64,000 bases of DNA, taken from Sporisorium sorghi (lineage: Eukaryota; Basidiomycota; Ustilaginomycetes; Ustilaginales; Ustilaginaceae). Location: positions 62,001-126,000 of the forward strand of contig JALCCG010000025.1 of NCBI GenBank assembly GCA_023212695.1. The letters run 5' to 3'. Position 1 is the first letter of the stretch. Each line of letters opens with the position of its first letter. Under the pieces are notes generated by a model. That model made no database searches and was not told the DNA's origin. It saw nothing but the letters and a program-made list of their open reading frames with translations. The translations under genes were made by a program, and so were the position numbers. This document shows positions 61,940 to 64,000 of this stretch, in pieces.

Positions 61940-64000
61940 ATGTCCTCCAAAAGGCTCAACAAGAGGCAGCTGCGAGAACAGCAGGAGCTCGACGAGCTTG
62001 CTGACGTCCCGCTACCCACCGCTTCCTCATCGGCGTCGAAAAAGTCGCCCTTCCAACAGCTCGACGAGCCGTCAGACGAGCCAAGCGATCATGACGACGA
62101 TGAGCAGGAACAGGTGCCTGTATCCAAAAAGCCCACGGCAACCTCGCTGTTTGCCGCGCTAGGCGATGGCGCTGATGATGAAGAGGTCGAGGAGGAGGAC
62201 GAGGGGCCGGATCACGACATTTCTGCGCAGCAAGCACCAAAAGCCAGCAAGAACAAGAACAAGAACAAGAACAAGAACAAGAACAAGAACAAGAAAAAGG
62301 TTGCAGCTGCTGCCGACGCTACTGCTGAGGCGGACCTAGATCAGAATGCAGAGTCGCAACCACCACAATCCAAATCCAGCAGCACCGGCGGCGCCAAAAA
62401 GTCGTCCAACAAGGCAGCTGCAACAACAGCAAAGTCGAAAGACGTCTCCGAAATGTCCATCGACGAATTCGACGCTCTCCTCGCCTCACAAGCCTCGCTC
62501 AACACCGCCGACACCTCCGCCTCCGCCAACAACAATGCCCGCTCCAGCGGCTCCTCCACTACCACCCTCAACCGCGTCTCCGCCTTCCGCACGCACCTCA
62601 GCCTCGACCCACGCAACCTCGACCCATCCATCGAATTACGCCGCCAATTCGGCTCCGCCGCCATAAAAGCCTATCAAAACGAAGCATCGCCAACCACCGG
62701 ACGCGCCACCTCAGGCGCCAGAGCCCGAGCACAGGCCAACAACCCCAACCTCAAAGTCCGCTCCCTCCTCTGCACGCCCAAGGACTACTGGCCGCCCATC
62801 AGCCGCAGCTTCACGGGCATGAGCATGGACGTGCTCGACGTGCCTGCGCACGGCGGCCGCATCTGCACGTGGAAGCACAGCAGAGCGTACCGCCAGGTGC
62901 AGATGCAGTTCCTGCAGGCTGTGCGGAGCTACGACCCGAATGCGCTCATGGCGCTGCTGCGCGTGTATCCGTTCCACGTGGATACGCTGTTGCAGCTGTC
63001 GGAGTATTCGCGGCATCAGGGGGATTTGGGGCAGGCGGCGGATTTCAATGACCGGGCGTTGTTCGCGCTCGAGCGATGTGCCAGTCCGTATTTCACGTCG
63101 TGCTTGTCGAGTGCTACGTCCGGGCCGCCGGTGGTCAACTTTAACAAGATCGAGAATAGGGCGTTTTATCTGGCGATCCACAGGAATATTGGGTTCCTGG
63201 GCAGGAGGGGCACGTGGAGGACTGCGCTCGAGTGGGCCAAGTTGCTCTTGGGACTGGGTGAGGATGGTGAAGATCACCACGCTGCGTTGCTCTGGATCGA
63301 TTTCCTCGCGATCAAGGCGCGCCAGCACCGATGGTTGCTCGAGCTCATCACCACACTCGACGAGCAGCGATCGCGCTCCTCCTCCGCAGCCGGTGTAGGC
63401 GTAGCGCACATCGACGACCTCTCCGTCCCCGCGCGCACCATCGTCGACACCGCGGACAAAGGCGCCGCTGGCGAAGGTGCTGGCTACAAAGGCACGCTCG
63501 ACTGGTGTGTCGGTCTCGCGTACGCACGTGCCCTCGCCCTACGGGCGGTGGAGAAGGAGCAAGGCGACAAAACCCACACGCGCTCCGACGCCGCCCTTCG
63601 ACTCGCCATCGCGCGCTTCCCCGCTGTCGTCCCTCTCCTGTGCAACAAAGCAGGCGTTGAGCTGCCGTCCAAACTCGCGGGCCGCCACCCCATCTTCCAG
63701 CTCTCCGCGCGCTTCGACCCGGCGCACGATACGCTCGCCGACCTGCTGACGCACATCTACGTCCTGCGCTCCGAATCGCTCTGGAAAGAACCCGGCTATG
63801 CCGACTGGCTCCGGCGCACCGCCATGTCCCTCTCCGATCCGCTCATCGCCGACTTCGACCTCGGTCAAAAGCGGCAAACGCAACCCGCGATCGCAGCGCA
63901 CAGCACGCGGCAGGGCATCTACCGACACGTGCTGGTATCCGACGTCCCCGACGCCACCCGGCAGCAGCTCATCGCCTACCTGCCGCCGCACATCACGCGC
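61940..64000 (+). CDS. RQC1: TCF25/Rqc1 family protein, ribosome quality control (partial, cut by right edge)
   Basis: The frame from ATG 61940 stays open for 687 codons to the end of the window. The start MSSKRLNKRQLREQQELDEL matches the short basic N terminus of TCF25/Rqc1. A charged, disordered region follows, with an (AACAAG)n-encoded Asn-Lys repeat (about 62247-62293). The conserved helical domain begins near residue 210: RSLLCTPKDYWPPISRSFTGM, FLQAVRSYDPNALMALLRVYPFHVDTLLQLSEY and IENRAFYLAIHRNIGFLGRRG. Rqc1 works with Ltn1, Rqc2 and Cdc48 on stalled 60S subunits to clear nascent chains. The C-terminal part and stop are outside the window. Confidence 0.88.
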   Translation, partial: MSSKRLNKRQLREQQELDELADVPLPTASSSASKKSPFQQLDEPSDEPSDHDDDEQEQVPVSKKPTATSLFAALGDGADDEEVEEEDEGPDHDISAQQAPKASKNKNKNKNKNKNKNKKKVAAAADATAEADLDQNAESQPPQSKSSSTGGAKKSSNKAAATTAKSKDVSEMSIDEFDALLASQASLNTADTSASANNNARSSGSSTTTLNRVSAFRTHLSLDPRNLDPSIELRRQFGSAAIKAYQNEASPTTGRATSGARARAQANNPNLKVRSLLCTPKDYWPPISRSFTGMSMDVLDVPAHGGRICTWKHSRAYRQVQMQFLQAVRSYDPNALMALLRVYPFHVDTLLQLSEYSRHQGDLGQAADFNDRALFALERCASPYFTSCLSSATSGPPVVNFNKIENRAFYLAIHRNIGFLGRRGTWRTALEWAKLLLGLGEDGEDHHAALLWIDFLAIKARQHRWLLELITTLDEQRSRSSSAAGVGVAHIDDLSVPARTIVDTADKGAAGEGAGYKGTLDWCVGLAYARALALRAVEKEQGDKTHTRSDAALRLAIARFPAVVPLLCNKAGVELPSKLAGRHPIFQLSARFDPAHDTLADLLTHIYVLRSESLWKEPGYADWLRRTAMSLSDPLIADFDLGQKRQTQPAIAAHSTRQGIYRHVLVSDVPDATRQQLIAYLPPHITR
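62247..62293 (+). repeat. Hexanucleotide AACAAG repeat inside TCF25/Rqc1
   Basis: About eight tandem AACAAG units encode an Asn-Lys alternating stretch in the disordered N-terminal region of the protein. The unit length keeps the frame, so copy number can vary without breaking the gene; likely polymorphic among strains. Confidence 0.9.

Overview
The window reads as nuclear DNA of a smut-type basidiomycete (Ustilago/Sporisorium/Pseudozyma-like). The case rests on long, GC-rich, mostly intronless ORFs, rare short introns with GTAAGT/GTACGT donors and CAG acceptors, pyrimidine-rich leaders before ATGs, serine/glutamine/aspartate-rich low-complexity segments inside conserved proteins, and an entirely fungal housekeeping gene set. 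No transposon, CRISPR, rRNA, convincing tRNA, virus or toxin gene was seen. The species is not determined, and all family calls come from reading motifs, not from a search.

Left part (1-23 kb): a possible minus-strand gene leaving the left edge; a Pch2/TRIP13 AAA+ ATPase; an alpha/beta hydrolase ending in a peroxisomal SKL signal; a TRIC-like cation channel; an alkyltransferase-like DNA repair protein (Atl1 type, PWHR in place of PCHR) with one 81-bp intron; the histone chaperone SPT16; ATG8; a 1980-residue PP4R1-like HEAT protein; and an OPT-family oligopeptide transporter.

Middle part (23-48 kb): a class II cAMP phosphodiesterase (PDE1) with an RRVS motif; an 11-kb gene for a TOM1/HUWE1-like giant protein that carries the family's N-terminal, UBA and UBM regions but stops with no HECT domain; a divergent cullin-4 gene; a 3.3-kb stretch with no supported gene; a secreted ferritin-like Rds1-type gene broken by a 1-base frameshift; and a three-exon MAPEG/MGST3-like gene.

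Right part (49-64 kb): an SDR-like membrane-anchored protein of unknown role, a perfect poly(T)-AG-poly(A) palindrome, pantothenate kinase with a C-terminal extension, a peroxisomal acyl-CoA oxidase (SKL), the NuA4 subunit EAF7, mitochondrial SCO1, and a TCF25/Rqc1 gene cut by the right edge.

No cluster or operon logic ties the window together. Several themes recur: ubiquitin-like and proteolysis functions (ATG8, TOM1-like, CUL4, Rqc1), chromatin (SPT16, EAF7), and acyl/CoA and peroxisome metabolism (hydrolase, pantothenate kinase, acyl-CoA oxidase). The observations most worth following are the HECT-less TOM1-like protein, the frameshifted ferritin-like gene, the T34-AG-A44 palindrome, the Atl1 protein with an acidic tail, and the SKL-tailed hydrolase.
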